Notes under the pieces: generated by a model
What the model was told of the DNA's origin: nothing
Database searches by the model: none
The model's input: only the letters and a program-made list of their open reading frames with translations
Shown here: piece by piece, positions 43,177-55,000 of the stretch
Layout: every line of letters begins with the position of its first letter
Numbering within the stretch: position 1 is the stretch's first letter
Made by a program: the position numbers and the translations under genes
Origin: Chondrus crispus
Lineage: Eukaryota > Rhodophyta > Florideophyceae > Gigartinales > Gigartinaceae
Assembly (NCBI RefSeq): GCF_000350225.1
Contig: NW_005179094.1
Coordinates: 1 to 64,000 of the forward strand
Direction of reading: 5' to 3'
Length of the DNA: 64,000 nucleotides

Positions 43177-44652
43177 TCAGTACTCACCCCCCTCGTCGTT
43201 GGGGGTGATTATACTACACGCTGCGGGGGTGGCGATATCCCCCGACCCGCGTGGCATCTTAGTCACGCGGTCGATGCTCACGCGATTTTCCACGCCGTCC
43301 TGCTCGATGAGGACCGTGGTGTTCGTAGCGGAGCGCACGCGAAACGGACCCTCTGTCTTCGGTAGTAGTTTGACAGAGAGCTCGTCCGTTCCGGTCGTAC
43401 CTTGCGCACGCGTGCGGCGCTCGACGTTTGTCAACGGGCGGGGCGGGCGATCGACGTAGACAAAATCGCCCGCCACAATGACCGGACGGAAGCGGACCTT
43501 CTTGTCAAAATCGTCCTTGTACCGCTTTTGCGATGCGGTTAATTTCGTCCGAGCGCGGTCGAGCGCGTCGCGAAGCTTGCGCAGCGTAGCGCGCTTGTAC
43601 TGCACCGGGGTCCCCGGGTCCTCTCGATGGTTCCCCGCGTCCTGCGGTACAGTACCGGAGAGAATTAAACCGGACGGTGGCCGCGTTAACACCAGGTCGA
43701 ACGGAATCGTCTCCGTCGACCGGTGGACCTGCGTATTGTACGCGAAAGTCAGCGGCTGCACGTAGTCGTCCCAATCGCGCTGGTGCTCCTCCACGTAGTG
43801 CCGGAGGCGTTGCACCAGCGTGCGATTGAACCATTCGGTCTGCCCATTCAACTGGGGGTGGTAGGCCGTCGTGAGATAATGCCGCACCCCCAGGAGGGCG
43901 CATACCGCGTCGAAGAATTTCGCAGCGAACTGAGGGCCATTGTCGGTTAGTACGTAGCGCGGGGCTCCGTAGACGTAGACCCAGTTGTCCAAAAACGCGT
44001 TTGCGACGACCGAAGCGGTTGTGGTCCGGAGCTGGATACTGCGCGTTAGCTTGGAGAACCGGTCGGTAATTACCAACACGTGTTGGTTTCCGTCCGCGGT
44101 CTTGGGCAGGGGCCCCAGGAGGTCCATCGCGACAAACTTCAAGGGGCCCGCCGCGGGGAACAGCTTGAGATCCTTTTGGTTCTTGACAAGCGTCCCGCGG
44201 GTCGCAGCACACGAAGTGCAATTCTGTACGGTCGAAAACGCGTCGCTGGCCATGTGTGGCCAGTAGTACTCCCTGCGAAGGGTGTAGTACATACGCGTCC
44301 CGCCCGGGTGACCGGCCAGCCTCGGATGTTGTGCCAGGTACAGTACCCCGGGGCGTAACCGATTTGGTACGACGCGCTGTAGGGTTCCGTCCAGCGGGGA
44401 CTTCCTTACGAGGAAACCGTAGCGGTCGACGTCGAACTTCGAGTTCGGCTCTCCGACCGTATAGGCCGCAGCGCGACAGAAGGCGTCGTCGGCCTGCTCG
44501 CCTAGGAAATCCTCGACCGAGATGGACGAGACGTCGCGTTCCTCGGGAGTAACCGCGAGCACGTAAAATCCGTCCGGACGGTCTTGGGTCGGGTCCCAGT
44601 GCACCTTGCCCAGGGGGACGCGCTGCCTTCCTACGACTGGACAACGAAGCAC
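43177..44652 (-). CDS. Ty3 integrase (491 aa frame)
   Basis: Contains the zinc-binding start (HPRLAGHPGGTRMYYTLRRE then NCTSCAATRG), the catalytic core with AMDLLGPLPKTADGNQHVLV, the second aspartate in YVLTDNGPQFAAKFFDAVCA and the glutamate region HPQLNGQTEWFNRTLVQRLR, and a C-terminal SH3-like part (VIVAGDFVYVDRPPRP). It inserts element DNA into the genome. It lies immediately downstream of the RNase H part of the same fossil. Confidence 0.9.
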   Translation of the reverse strand: MLRCPVVGRQRVPLGKVHWDPTQDRPDGFYVLAVTPEERDVSSISVEDFLGEQADDAFCRAAAYTVGEPNSKFDVDRYGFLVRKSPLDGTLQRVVPNRLRPGVLYLAQHPRLAGHPGGTRMYYTLRREYYWPHMASDAFSTVQNCTSCAATRGTLVKNQKDLKLFPAAGPLKFVAMDLLGPLPKTADGNQHVLVITDRFSKLTRSIQLRTTTASVVANAFLDNWVYVYGAPRYVLTDNGPQFAAKFFDAVCALLGVRHYLTTAYHPQLNGQTEWFNRTLVQRLRHYVEEHQRDWDDYVQPLTFAYNTQVHRSTETIPFDLVLTRPPSGLILSGTVPQDAGNHREDPGTPVQYKRATLRKLRDALDRARTKLTASQKRYKDDFDKKVRFRPVIVAGDFVYVDRPPRPLTNVERRTRAQGTTGTDELSVKLLPKTEGPFRVRSATNTTVLIEQDGVENRVSIDRVTKMPRGSGDIATPAACSIITPNDEGGEY

Positions 44653-45259
44653 GGGACCTCGTCATCGACCGGAGTGGTGTCTCCGCCGTCGGTGCGTAGG
44701 CGCGAGACACCATCCGCGAGTTGGTGCTTGATGCCTGGGCGGTACTGTACTTCGTAGTCGTACTCCGCCAAGCGCAGGCGCCAGCCAGCGAGCAGACCGG
44801 AACTGTCCGCTAAATTGAGGACCCAGCGTAGGGCCTCGTGATCCGTGCGGAGGTTGAACGCGCTTCCGTATAGGTACGGCCGTAGGGTGAGGATGCTCCA
44901 CACTACGGCCAAGCATTCCTTTTCGGTAGTCGTATAATTGCGCTCCGCATCGGTCAACGCGCGGCTCCAATATCCGATCGGTCGAGTACCTCCATCGGGT
45001 TGCTCCTGTAGAAGGGCGCAACCCACTTGTTGTCCGCACGCGTCGCTGTCCAGCGTATATTTCCGTCCGTAGCGGCGCAGCGCGAGGATTGGCGGCGACA
45101 CGAGGCGCCGCTTCAACTCCTTAAACGCCGTGTATTCCGCATCGGTTAACATCTCGAACTCGTAGGGCTGATTCTTGCTGGTCTTCTTATTCAGCGGCGC
45201 GGCGATCCTCGCGAATCCTTTCACAAACCGTCGGTAAACATTGCACATCCCGAGAAAGG
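44640..45259 (-). pseudogene. Ty3 RNase H and RT connection, cut by element B
   Basis: Reads GMCNVYRRFVKGFARIAAPL at the RT end, then YTLDSDACGQQVGCALLQEQ (RNase H first aspartate), ERNYTTTEKECLAVVWSILT and KHQLADGVSRLRTDGG. All are standard Ty3 RNase H motifs. The upstream RT is absent because element B starts here. Confidence 0.88.
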
Positions 45260-46301
45260 TGTAGTGCAATGTGCCTGGCAGGCCGCGAACACAGTCCGAC
45301 GGTCAAACAAAAAGACGAAAAACAACAACAGCAACAACCACTGCCGATGGCACGCGCCACGGAGCGTTCGAGACTCCCTTTCCCTTTGTGTGGGCTTGCG
45401 GCCCACGGTAGCTCAACTCCGACACGGCGGGGTTAAGGAAAGATGCCCGGCCCGGGAGGAAAATGGTGGTAGAGACTTGCGAAGACTTAGTGCTCGGCGA
45501 GTGCGGGTTGGGCTTGTCTACATGTAACTGCGGTTCGCTGGGTTGTAAGGCCATTGCTCGGCGAGCGTCTTCAGCACCTTGGGCATAATTCAAGGTCGTC
45601 TACGGGGGCTTGCTCAGCACTACCCGACGGGATCGTAACCGTGTAGCAGCGCTACTACCGACGTGTTGCCCGATGGCTAAAAACACCCTCACCAGCGCGA
45701 TCGCAATCGCGGTAGGTGGTACCAACTCTGTCTTATACAGTAAGACCTTCGACGGAGGCGTCGTTGCAACAGCCTTCCGACGGAACTTGAAACATTAGCA
45801 GCGCTACACAACGTGTTGCCCGATGGCTAAAACACCTACACCGGATCGGTCGCAACCAACTCCAGTGGAACCAACACAATTAGGGGAAAGATAGAGATAG
45901 AGGTAGAAATGAATAGGGAAATGAAGGAAAAAGAAAAAGGGAACCCCCGAGCGCAAAGGATAACGTAATCTGTGGTAAAAGGGAGCGTCTTGGGAAAGAC
46001 GGACTTCGACCAAGGCGATATTCAACTCTGGAAACTCGGGTTACCTTTACTGACTTGGTGGTCAGAGGGCTAAGGTATATATCGCCCCGCCGGAGTCACT
46101 ACAGTAGCTTGCGGCGCTAGATCCTAGATCTAATCTAGTGTCAGCAAAATTAATGCCAACTAATTAACTAAATAAAATAAAATAATTAAAAATTAAAACT
46201 GTGCAATTATTCACACGTGTGTCCCTCAACCCGGACTACTTTTCATATCTAAATATTTTCCTTTCTTTTCACCCCCCTTTCCAGGTGCGTATTGCGCTAC
46301 A
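45260..46301 (-). repeat. Left inverted terminal repeat of element B (1,042 bp)
   Basis: Very similar to the left repeat of element A along its entire length. It ends inward at ATTGCGCTACA followed by TATCCCCCTTCTGAGCG, a junction also found (reverse complement) in element C. TATATAT at about 46,076-46,082, read toward the interior, is some 330 bp before the likely start codon at 46,408. Confidence 0.88.
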
Positions 46302-46407
46302 TATCCCCCTTCTGAGCGTCCTTGCACATCGGCTACACTCCTTGATCTCCAACTCCTTCTTCTCTTCTCGACCCCCTACTTTTCCATTCCTGACCGACGG
46401 TCTCCGC

Positions 46408-48134
46408 ATGAGCAAGGACAAGCCGAATCCCACGTGTCCTCCACCTCCTGAGCTCGCGGGCAAAAATACTGCCCGTCGACGCACCAGTGTCGGCTTTGCG
46501 AACAAGTCTCGCGCTTCCGTCGACCTCCCTCCTATACCCCGACGTCCCCCTGATTCGGACGTCTCCGACCCGGTCTTTCATCCAGGTTATCATCCTTCTT
46601 GGGTAGCCCGCCACTACCCCTCGCTCGAAGAGCTACAGGACAAATCATGCACGAACATCCTTCCTTATTTGCCTCGGCCCAGTGGTTCTCCTCCGTGGGT
46701 ATTCGCGACGTTTCCAAAATCGAACACCAATTCGCCGACGACGCGGGCATGCTTCCCGGTAATCTCCCGGTGCTTGCCATCCGCTCCTTTGACTGGCGAA
46801 CCCGTATAGCAGTTCCAACTTCCATCCTACGTCATCCTCCCCCACGGGGCCGTCTCACTCTCTCCCTGCGATTTATGGAGGCCGTATTCGCTCGACTTGC
46901 CATCCCCATTTTCGACACCCTCATACCCTCGTCATACGGTTGCGACACTTGGCGTTGTCGTACAGAGGGCGAACGCCTCTACTTAGACAATCTCATTAAT
47001 ATCACCTTTGGTGACCCTGCCGCCGAGGCGGATCGCCTGTGGCGAAACCGACATTCTGTCACATCCGATGCCATCTTTTGGACCGAACCCATTATCCCTT
47101 CGAATTTCCGTCATTTAAAACGCGGGGGTATTTTCTTCTTTCAGAACACCGTGCGCTTTGAACGGCGTATTCGGTCTGATACGGGGTACTTCATCGGCTA
47201 CCAAATGGTAGAGGCGCGCGAGATTTCCCGTCAGCATTATGCAAGTCGTTACCAGCGCATCCCTTCATGGTGGAGCCAGTACGAGGTGAGTCAAGGCTTT
47301 TGGGCCGAAATGAGACCCATACTCACGTACTATGGCAGCTACCTGCGGGATCCGCAACACGGGTTATGGGTGGTCTTCCTCACAGAGTGGTGCGTCAAAG
47401 TACCTGCGACCCTCTTGTGGGAGACCTATGATTGCTGGCGCCTGTGGCACCTCCCCGCGAAGCTGATAGCACAAATGCGTCTATTGGACTTCTCCGTCCC
47501 TCTGGGTGGCTCTGATGTCAATCGCGAAATACGCTCCCTCCTCGATACGATCGAGGGCGTGGATTGGGACTGTGTCCCTCCGCAAAACTCCTCTCGATCC
47601 TTCAATCGCCAACGTCCCTCTTTCTCCCTTGGTCGAGACCACCCAGCCGCGGGCGACTTCGTGCGGTTCAACCCCTGGTCATCGACCCTCTGCTCAGCGT
47701 GGGAAGCTCAAACGAGCCGTCGATTCGGAAACCAAACACCGGTTCCCGACGATACCCCCATCGTCACATCTGACCCCCGGGAGCTTCACGTATGCTCCCG
47801 TCCTTCCTCTCCAATTCCTCCTCGATCGGCTGTCCCTGCTTCCCCGCGCGCAGCCGTGGCCTCTCCATCCTCGTCAAAGGCGCCCCTAGGGGTCGAAATT
47901 CCCTCGGCAGGCCACACCGAAACATTGTCGGTAAGGGAAGTGATATCTTCCCCCCCATCTCCAACAATTTCCAAAAATACCCACGACGTCACGAGCGTAT
48001 ACTCTGCCTTACTCCGTGCTCACGGTGTTGAGGGAGAGGCTCTGCAAGGAGCCTCGATTGACGACCTGCGAGTTTTAGCTCGCCTTGTGTCATCGCTTCC
48101 AAAGGGCAAATCCTTTGGCAACCCTCCCGTCTGA
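46408..48134 (+). CDS. Conserved unknown protein of elements B and C
   Basis: A long uninterrupted frame (511 codons) runs from 46,599 to 48,134. An ATG at 46,408 (MSKDKPNPTCPPPPELAGKN) begins protein-like sequence that resembles the N-terminus of the element C protein (PSIPRLPPDTNIPEPAFHPD against PPIPRRPPDSDVSDPVFHPG). The protein has a Pro-rich N-terminus, a Trp/Arg-rich central domain (SYGCDTWRCRTEGERLYLDN; NTVRFERRIRSDTGYFIGYQ; GLWVVFLTEWCVKVPATLLW) and a Ser/Pro-rich C-terminal third ending in a short conserved helix (LLRAHGVEGEALQGASIDDL). It is strongly conserved in C, so it was probably selected. Its family is unknown; a Gag-like structural protein is the simplest guess. Confidence 0.6.
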
Positions 48135-48136
48135 GC

Positions 48137-48832
48137 TGACGGGCGCGACACTTCCCTCGTGATAGCTTGTCGCATCTCTATCCTGCCTGCGTGATGCTGA
48201 ATTTGCGACCTCGTCATGTCGCCTTTGATCCGTAAATTGAATTCTCCTGCGTGCTCCTTCGTCCCTTCGTTCCCTCCTCTTTTTCTCATTGATGCCCACC
48301 CCGTCATAATCACGGTAGCACCCTTATACCTCCTTCCTCCTTCTCTTCACCTCGCTACTTCCTCCTCTTTTTCTCTTTTCTTTTCTTGTCCCCTGCGTAC
48401 CGTCACTGCGGTCGTACCCCTCTTTTCACCAACTTCCTCCTCTTTTGCGTTTTCTATTTTCCCTTTCCTGATTCCCCTATATTTCATTCTCTTCAATCCC
48501 TCCTCTTTATCCTTTACAATTTTCCCTCCTCCTTTCATGCGCTCTTTTTACCTCTTCAGATTCCTCGCTTACCTCCTCTTTTCCCTGATCGGGCGTACTG
48601 TCGCCGATGGCTGTCCTCAATCTCCATCGAGCGGGTAGGAAATACCTGAGAAGTTGTGAAATGAGATGTCCTGGTTGACGTGCCGACCCGAAAAAAATCT
48701 CAACCCGCAGTCCCTCCTCTTTATATTTTTCCTGTGTCTCCGCAAGGTACACGCCCGTGAGAGTACGCGTTTATCTTCGTCGCTGGAGTCTGTGGCTCCT
48801 GTTGCCTGTAATAAGGCTCCCCTCCTTCATTC
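48137..48832 (+). other. Polypyrimidine-rich 3' region of element B
   Basis: From about 48,240 to 48,560 the plus strand is dominated by TTCCTCCTCTTTTTC-type sequence with little G. Element C has a similar strand-biased tract after its ORF (about 60,100-60,310 on the minus strand). No gene is seen. Confidence 0.55.
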
Positions 48833-49416
48833 CCGGTGTCTGTGCCATCGGGCGACACAGTTGACGTAGCGCTGCTACTTTGACCCATTTTCTGACGGAG
48901 ATTGTTGCAACGACGTCTCCCTCTAAGGGCTCCGTCGTGTTACGAGCCAGTGTTGGTGCCATCGGCCTCGGTTGCGACCAAACCGGTGTAGGTGTTTCGA
49001 GCCATCGGGCGACACAGTTGGTGTAGCGCTGCTACTTTCATTTCATCCCGTCGGGCTGCGTTGCGACGCCCCCGTCGAAGGCCTTGTCGCGTTATAAGGT
49101 GTCGAAGAAGCTCAACGAGTATTGGCCTTACAACCCAGTCGAACCGGGGTACCTACGTACGCGCCCCACCCCACACTCGTCGAGCAGTTCTCTTCGCAAG
49201 TCTCTACCACGCCGATCCCGGGCCGGGCTATTTCTCTGTGCCCCCCCTATCAGGGATCTGAGCTACTACGAGCCGCAAGCTCGTTTAAACGGAGAAGGGA
49301 GAGTCGGACACTCCGTAGCGCTGTGCCATCGGCAGTTCTTCTTTTTTTGGTTGCTGTTGTTGTTTTTGCTGGACCATCGGACCGCGGTCTCTGCCCGACA
49401 GTCGCATTGCACTACA
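48833..49416 (+). repeat. Right inverted repeat of element B (shortened, ~584 bp)
   Basis: Matches the outer part of the right repeat of element C (62,703-63,291) closely and the left repeat of B in reverse complement. It holds two copies of GCCATCGGGCGACACAGTTG followed by (A/G)(C/T)GTAGCGCTGCTACTTT-like sequence (48,845 and 49,003). The inner ~460 bp, including the TATA region, are missing. Confidence 0.8.
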
Positions 49417-49582
49417 AAAGTGGTCTCCCGACCTAGAATTGCGTACAGGAGACCCGACCTAGAAACTGCGTAAGCTGAAACGGACTACAGGAGTTTTCTC
49501 GGCGACGTAAGTTTATTCAGGTGCGGTAGCGTTTTCTATTTTTTTCTTTGTGTTTAGTTAGGTTCGTTTTTGGAAACGAACC

Positions 49583-50248
49583 ATGTCGACAAGTGCACCC
49601 GGGGACGTCGGTCCCGAGGCGAACAGGAACGGATCGGCAAGGGCGTCGAGGATCCCGCGAGGTCCTCGCACCCGATGCCAGGCTAACACGGCCACGGATC
49701 CCGAAGATCAAGAATCCCGGACGGGGATTGAAGCCGGCAAGGATAATCTATCCTACAGGTTCGAGAAGATGGGCGAGGAGATTCGCCAAGAGATGACGAA
49801 AAATTTCGAGGCTGAATTAGCCCTCGTCCGGAAGCAACTGGAGTTGCAAGCCTCCGAGTTCCACGCCGTTTTAGGAGAGCTATCGGCTCGAGTGGATCTC
49901 GTGGAGAAGGAGAGAGGTCATGCGACCGACGGTCTGGAGCCGGAGGTCCTGGCTTCGTTGAAAATTTCAGTCAAGGACGCAAGGCGCGATGCGAATCAAG
50001 CTTTGGAGTCCTTGAGGACATTTAGAGCCAGTATCGATGACAAGTTTGACCGCGCCGCTCATCGCCTCAAGGACCTTGAACAGGTCGTCGGGCAAGAGCC
50101 GCTCCCAACGGGTCGAAAGGAGACCGTCGATCGAAGAAGGATAAAGCCGCGGTACAGCGGAGCTCCAAGTCGAAGACTTCGAAGAAGAATCTGCGACGCA
50201 GGAGCAAGAGTCACTGTAGTGACGAGCCGGAGGACCAAGACTCAATGA
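49583..50248 (+). CDS. Chromovirus gag, N-terminal coiled-coil part
   Basis: After a Pro/Arg-rich start (MSTSAPGDVGPEANRNGSAR) comes a long charged helix (FEKMGEEIRQEMTKNFEAEL, then LVRKQLELQASEFHAVLGEL) typical of a coiled coil, as found before the capsid region in some chromoviral Gags. It lies directly upstream of the main gag frame. Confidence 0.55.
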   Translation: MSTSAPGDVGPEANRNGSARASRIPRGPRTRCQANTATDPEDQESRTGIEAGKDNLSYRFEKMGEEIRQEMTKNFEAELALVRKQLELQASEFHAVLGELSARVDLVEKERGHATDGLEPEVLASLKISVKDARRDANQALESLRTFRASIDDKFDRAAHRLKDLEQVVGQEPLPTGRKETVDRRRIKPRYSGAPSRRLRRRICDAGARVTVVTSRRTKTQ

Positions 50249-50257
50249 CCGAGTCGA

Positions 50258-51865
50258 ATGGCCTTTCCGAAGATAGTGACGACGGTTCGTGGAACCATGC
50301 CAGCGATTCCGAACATCGTTCAGAGGAAGGAAAAGGAATTTCGCAGGGCAAGAAATTACCTCCAGACGGGGCGGGATCACTTCGTCCGCCTCGCGGAGAG
50401 ACAAGAACGCGGAGCCCGAAGATGTCGCAAAGCGGCGCGGGCCGCGATGGGAGGAGTTGGAGAGCTGAATCCGACCAACTACCTCTTCAAGAAATTACTT
50501 TCGGACCGAACGTACCGCTTGCGGAACCTGCAGACGTATTTGTCAAGTTCCCGGCGGACCGCCGTGCGAAAAATCAGGAGAGATATTCCGCCTAAGGTGA
50601 AGAAGGACAACACGTTCACAGGTGAGGACGGGGTCCTTGTGTTGGATTTTTCGGCCAAGTTAGTTCAAGAGTTTGACACTCAAGAAATGAATGAGGGGCA
50701 AGGGATCCGCTTGTTGCCCGAATTTCTAAGCGGCATCGCCTTGAGACAGTACACTTCGGTGTCTCAGACGGCCGGGTCCCACCACGGGAAGGTTTCCGTG
50801 TGGCCGGAGGCCGTACAGTGGTTGTTGAGGAGTTTCGCAACCGACGAGGCGATCCGCCATGCCGTGCTCGCATTGCGAGAAGTTCAGCAAAGACCGTCTG
50901 AAGACGAGATGGAATTTTATATCCGTCTGACGGACGCGAGCAATCGATGTGGAAACGTATATTCGATAGAAGAACAAATGACGATGTTTATTGAAGGACT
51001 CGAATCGAGTATTAAGCCAATGGTGTCTCAATACATACAAGACAATCGGGACGTTTCGTTTTTAAGACTAGCTAATTACGCGAAGGCGCATGGCTCGGCG
51101 AGCCGCGCTAAGGACAAGAAGACCAAGAAGGTCACGATTCAGACGCCGTCGACGTTCAGGGCGGGGAAGAAGCCGAGGGCTCCTTATCCCGGCCGTAAAA
51201 GTCAGGGCGCCCTCCACTTAGCCGAGACAATCTCCGCGTCAGACGAACGCGGTGCGCACGGAGATAGCGAAAGTCAGTACGAAGGAGCATTGGTAGCCGA
51301 AGGCAATTTTATTGAGCCATCGGAGGGCTACGGACACGAGGACTACGGGGCAAGCGGGTCGTCAACTCTACCGACGCCCACATACACGACGGAGTCGTTT
51401 TCACAGCCCAAGGACCCCGTGATGACGTTCCAGGGGCGCGGCCACACGCCGGCACCGCGCATTCCGATGGAGGACAACGGTACGACGTTTCGAAGGCCAC
51501 GCTGGATGGGGAGGCCGCAACATCAAGGAAGGCCGCCGGCCCGCGGAGGACCTAGGCCGCAATATCCCGTCAAGAAGCACGGACTGGTGTGCTATCATTG
51601 TTACGAAAAGGGGCACGCCGCGCCAACGTGTATTCTTTCCCTCCGGGAAATGCACCGAGTTTTGGGAAATTATGAGGCGTTGTCTCCGATGGAGAGATTA
51701 GAGATACCGTCGACGAGTTATCTGAAGGTCAAGAATTGGTTCGATTCGCAGACGGCGAGCACGCCGAGTGCTTCAACGCTGAGGTCGAACCAACCCTTCC
51801 GAGGGCCCGCCGCGGGGCCCGCGTCGTCGGACGTGAGGAGGACCCCGCAGCAGCAGGAAAACTAG
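50258..51865 (+). CDS. Chromovirus gag, capsid and zinc knuckle (535 aa frame)
   Basis: The central region (about 120-290) has the Ty3 retrotransposon gag fold pattern: FLSGIALRQYTSV, WLLRSFATDEAIRHAVLALR, then LREVQQRPSEDEMEFYIRLT. A linker rich in Gly/Arg/Pro follows, and a classical zinc knuckle CYHCYEKGHAAPTC (C-x2-C-x4-H-x4-C) near residue 448. Gag forms the particle around element RNA. It lies just upstream of pol. The gag region is absent from the minus-strand relative. Confidence 0.85.
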   Translation: MAFPKIVTTVRGTMPAIPNIVQRKEKEFRRARNYLQTGRDHFVRLAERQERGARRCRKAARAAMGGVGELNPTNYLFKKLLSDRTYRLRNLQTYLSSSRRTAVRKIRRDIPPKVKKDNTFTGEDGVLVLDFSAKLVQEFDTQEMNEGQGIRLLPEFLSGIALRQYTSVSQTAGSHHGKVSVWPEAVQWLLRSFATDEAIRHAVLALREVQQRPSEDEMEFYIRLTDASNRCGNVYSIEEQMTMFIEGLESSIKPMVSQYIQDNRDVSFLRLANYAKAHGSASRAKDKKTKKVTIQTPSTFRAGKKPRAPYPGRKSQGALHLAETISASDERGAHGDSESQYEGALVAEGNFIEPSEGYGHEDYGASGSSTLPTPTYTTESFSQPKDPVMTFQGRGHTPAPRIPMEDNGTTFRRPRWMGRPQHQGRPPARGGPRPQYPVKKHGLVCYHCYEKGHAAPTCILSLREMHRVLGNYEALSPMERLEIPSTSYLKVKNWFDSQTASTPSASTLRSNQPFRGPAAGPASSDVRRTPQQQEN

Positions 51866-52022
51866 AGAGGTGAATCTCTAATGAGCCGCGAGAGGCACAG
51901 GGTCGACGTACTGTGCCCGGGGCTCAGCCCCGTTCCCCGTCTCTAAAGGAAAAATCAGGCCTCGAGGAGGAGGTTGTTGGATTGGTGGATAGCCCAAAGG
52001 GCCAGCTCAAGTCAAGAAAATT

Positions 52023-55000
52023 TTGAGCCGAGCCCGAGATCATCCGCTGGAAGAAGTTCGAAGACCCTGGTACAGGATTAAGCGAAGGGAGTGTCCCGAG
52101 AAGATTCTGCTCCTTGCGCGAAAAAACTACAAAGTTTACGAGGACATTGGACCCACAATCGGATTGATGAGCCGGGTGTTGTCCGTATTAGACACCGGCG
52201 CGGGACCAAACCTTGTGCGAAAATCGGAACTCCCAGCTGGAATGGAATCTCTAGTGTCCTACGGACCGACCCAAGACATTGGAGACGCGAACAATAGGCC
52301 ACTCCGGACTCTCGGCACCATTAGAATGCCTGTGAGGCTTGGAAAATTTGTGGCCGCAGCCCAGTTTATTGTATGCGAAAAAATAGCCGTCCCGCTAATT
52401 CTAGGCGCGGACTACTGTGACCCGTTTGTGGAAGCAATTTATCTAAGGAAGCAAACGGTTGAGTTGGCGGATTTTTCGGAGGTTCCGATAGTTAGGCGGT
52501 TCTCGACGAGAAAAGGGAAGAAGAATCTCGTCCCGGGAGAGGACGAGAATGATGGAAAGGGGGAGCGAATTTCCCCTAAGGTAAAAGTGGCAAGAGCCAC
52601 GACTATCGAGACAGGGACGCAACGCGTCGTGGAATGCATCTCGAAGAGGGCGGGCTTGGTTGTGGCTCAGCCGTACTCGTCGTTATACGAGAAGCACGGG
52701 TTGACGTGCACGAATGGTGTCGTTCAGGTTGAGCCTGACCGGCCATTTCGTTTACTCGTTGCGAATTTTAGGACGTACCCTGTCAGGGTGCAAAAAGGCA
52801 AAGTGGTGGCAGAATTATTACCGCACCCGAGGGCCGCGCTCGAGAGCAAAACCACCATTGGTGAAGTTCTCGGAATTCAAGAAAGGAAGAAGGAAAATTT
52901 TCCTAATTCCCCCAAGACGCCTAAGGGCGAGACAAGATGCGAACCGTCGGATCAAGCGCGCGAGGACCAGCCAGAAGAACAGTCGGCAGGGCTCTCCGCG
53001 TCGGCATCTACGAAGCCGCAACGCAGGATTGAGCCGCCACCGCCGGACGTGGAGGACCTCGACCTGAGCCACGTGCCGGAACGGCTGCGCGAGCGGTTCC
53101 GTCGGATGTTGAAGAAGTATTCAAGGATGTGGGATGGGACGCTTGGTGAAATTAATACCACCGTCCATCGGATCGAGTTGATCCCGGAGACTCGTCCCAT
53201 CGCACAAGCCCCGTATCGGGCCGGGCCTAAAGCCCGCGAAGTAGAAGATGCAGAAGTGCAGAAGATGTTAGAGGCAGGAGTGATAGAACCAGCGCAGTCA
53301 GAATGGCCGTCGCCCGTGTTGCTGGTTCCCAAGCCGGACGGGTCAATGCGTTTTTGCGTAGACTACCGCAGGCTGAACGCAGTGACGGTGAAGGACACGT
53401 ACCCTTTGCCGCGCATGGACGAGTGCCGGGACTCGCTTGGTAACACCAAGGTTTTCTCCGCGTTAGACGCGATCTCGGGATATTGGCAGATGCCTATCCC
53501 TGAGTGCGACCGCGACAAGACCGCATTTTCGTGTCACTCAGGTCTGTATCGCTTCTCAAGAATGCCCTTCGGGCTAACCAACGCGCCATCGACGTTCCAG
53601 AGAGCAATGGACATTGTGCTCTCCCCGTTCCGTTGGAAATGCTGTTTGGTGTATCTAGACGACATAATCATTTTTAGCAAGTCGTGGGAGGAGCACATCG
53701 TGCACGTGGATGAAATACTTTCCGTATTGGAAAAGGCAGGTGTCAAGCTCAAGCTTTGCAAGTGCGAATTTTTCGTAGAAAAGATCAAGTGCCTGGGCCA
53801 CGTCGTCCGCCCAGGTAAGCTAGAAGTCGATGTCGCGCGAACCGCCGCGTTGGAACAAGTGCAGTACCCGCGAACACAGACACAGCTCAGAAGCTTCCTG
53901 GGACTCTGCAATGTCTACCGCAGGTTCGTTCCGCATTATGCGAAAATTGCGCAGCCTCTAAACCAACTACTGAAGAAAGGACAACCGGTCCAGTTGGAAG
54001 GATTCGACGAACCGTGCAAGAAAGCTTTTCATAAGCTCAAGGACGCCATCTTGGCACCGCCGGTGTTGGCGCTGCCGAAGAAGGACCTACCCCACTCGGT
54101 AGATACCGATGCAAGCGACTACCAAATAGGCGCTGCACTATTTCAAACACACCCGGATGCGCAATGCAACCCCGTCGGGTTCTTTTCAAGAACGTTAGCC
54201 GCAGCCGAGAGAAACTATTCTGTATCAGAAAAAGAATGTCTAGCGGTAAATTGGGCCGTACAGACTTTAAGACCATATCTATATGGCGAGCACTTCATTG
54301 TGCATACCGACCATGCCTCATTGAGATGGTTGATGAACGTAACGGACCCCAGCCGGAGATTAATCCGATGGAGGCTACGCCTCTCGGAATTCGATTTTGA
54401 AATCAAGTACAAAAAGGGAAAGGCTAACAGCCAGGCGGACGCTTTGTCAAGGTTGCAAACCGTAGGAGAAACCGTCGACGAAATCGACGACGAAATCCCA
54501 TGCTTTATGGCCGAACCGGCCGAGGGTACAGTGGAGGACGAGGAAAGTTTTGACGCGGCAGACGACATCCTCGCTCTGGAAGGGGGGACCGCCCCTGATC
54601 GCCTCGATCAATTCCAAGCTGTCACTCCGGAGGAGCTCATTCGCGAGCAAGCCGTCGACCCCTTCTGCAACCGCATCAAGGAAGAAATGGACGCCGGAAA
54701 GGTGAGAACGTTCAGCACGGAGACCGAGGAACTCGAAGGAACTCTATGCCATACCGCGGCGGAGTTTGTACAAGTGGTAATACCACAATCGTTAAGGGAC
54801 CGCGTCCTAGGGTTAAGCCACTACGCAAAATTGGCAGGCCACCCGGGAGGCAGGAAACTTTACAAGACTTTGAGAAGATATTTTTATTGGCCTACGATGG
54901 CCCTAGACTGCTATGCAGTCGCGAAGAATTGCGCCGCATGTGCGCGGGAAAGGGTGAAGCTAAGAAAAAACACGAAGGAAATGAAGCTGTTCACCCCCAA

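Larger units (their letters stand above)
42402..45259 (-). mobile_element. Ty3/gypsy chromodomain element fragment
   Basis: Minus-strand parts: RNase H (about 44,640-45,240), integrase (ORF 43,177-44,652), and a separate chromodomain ORF (42,402-42,641). This family differs from the 3.0-7.5 kb chromovirus in sequence and in its higher GC. It stops at 45,259 where element B begins, inside the connection between RT and RNase H (TFLGMCNVYRRFV). RT, protease and gag are not found on the other side of B. It is a broken fossil with a few breaks. Confidence 0.88.
45260..49416. mobile_element. Element B: inverted-repeat element with 511-aa unknown ORF
   Basis: Left end TGTAGTGCAATGTGCC (45,260), right end CGCATTGCACTACA (49,416). 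The left repeat is 1,042 bp. The right repeat is in inverted orientation and only its outer ~580 bp (from about 48,833) is recognisable. The interior holds one long plus-strand ORF and a polypyrimidine-rich tail. The left flank is Ty3 RNase H, the right flank the leader of the plus-strand chromovirus, and there is no evident target duplication. The ORF matches element C and not element A. It seems the best preserved of the three. Confidence 0.8.
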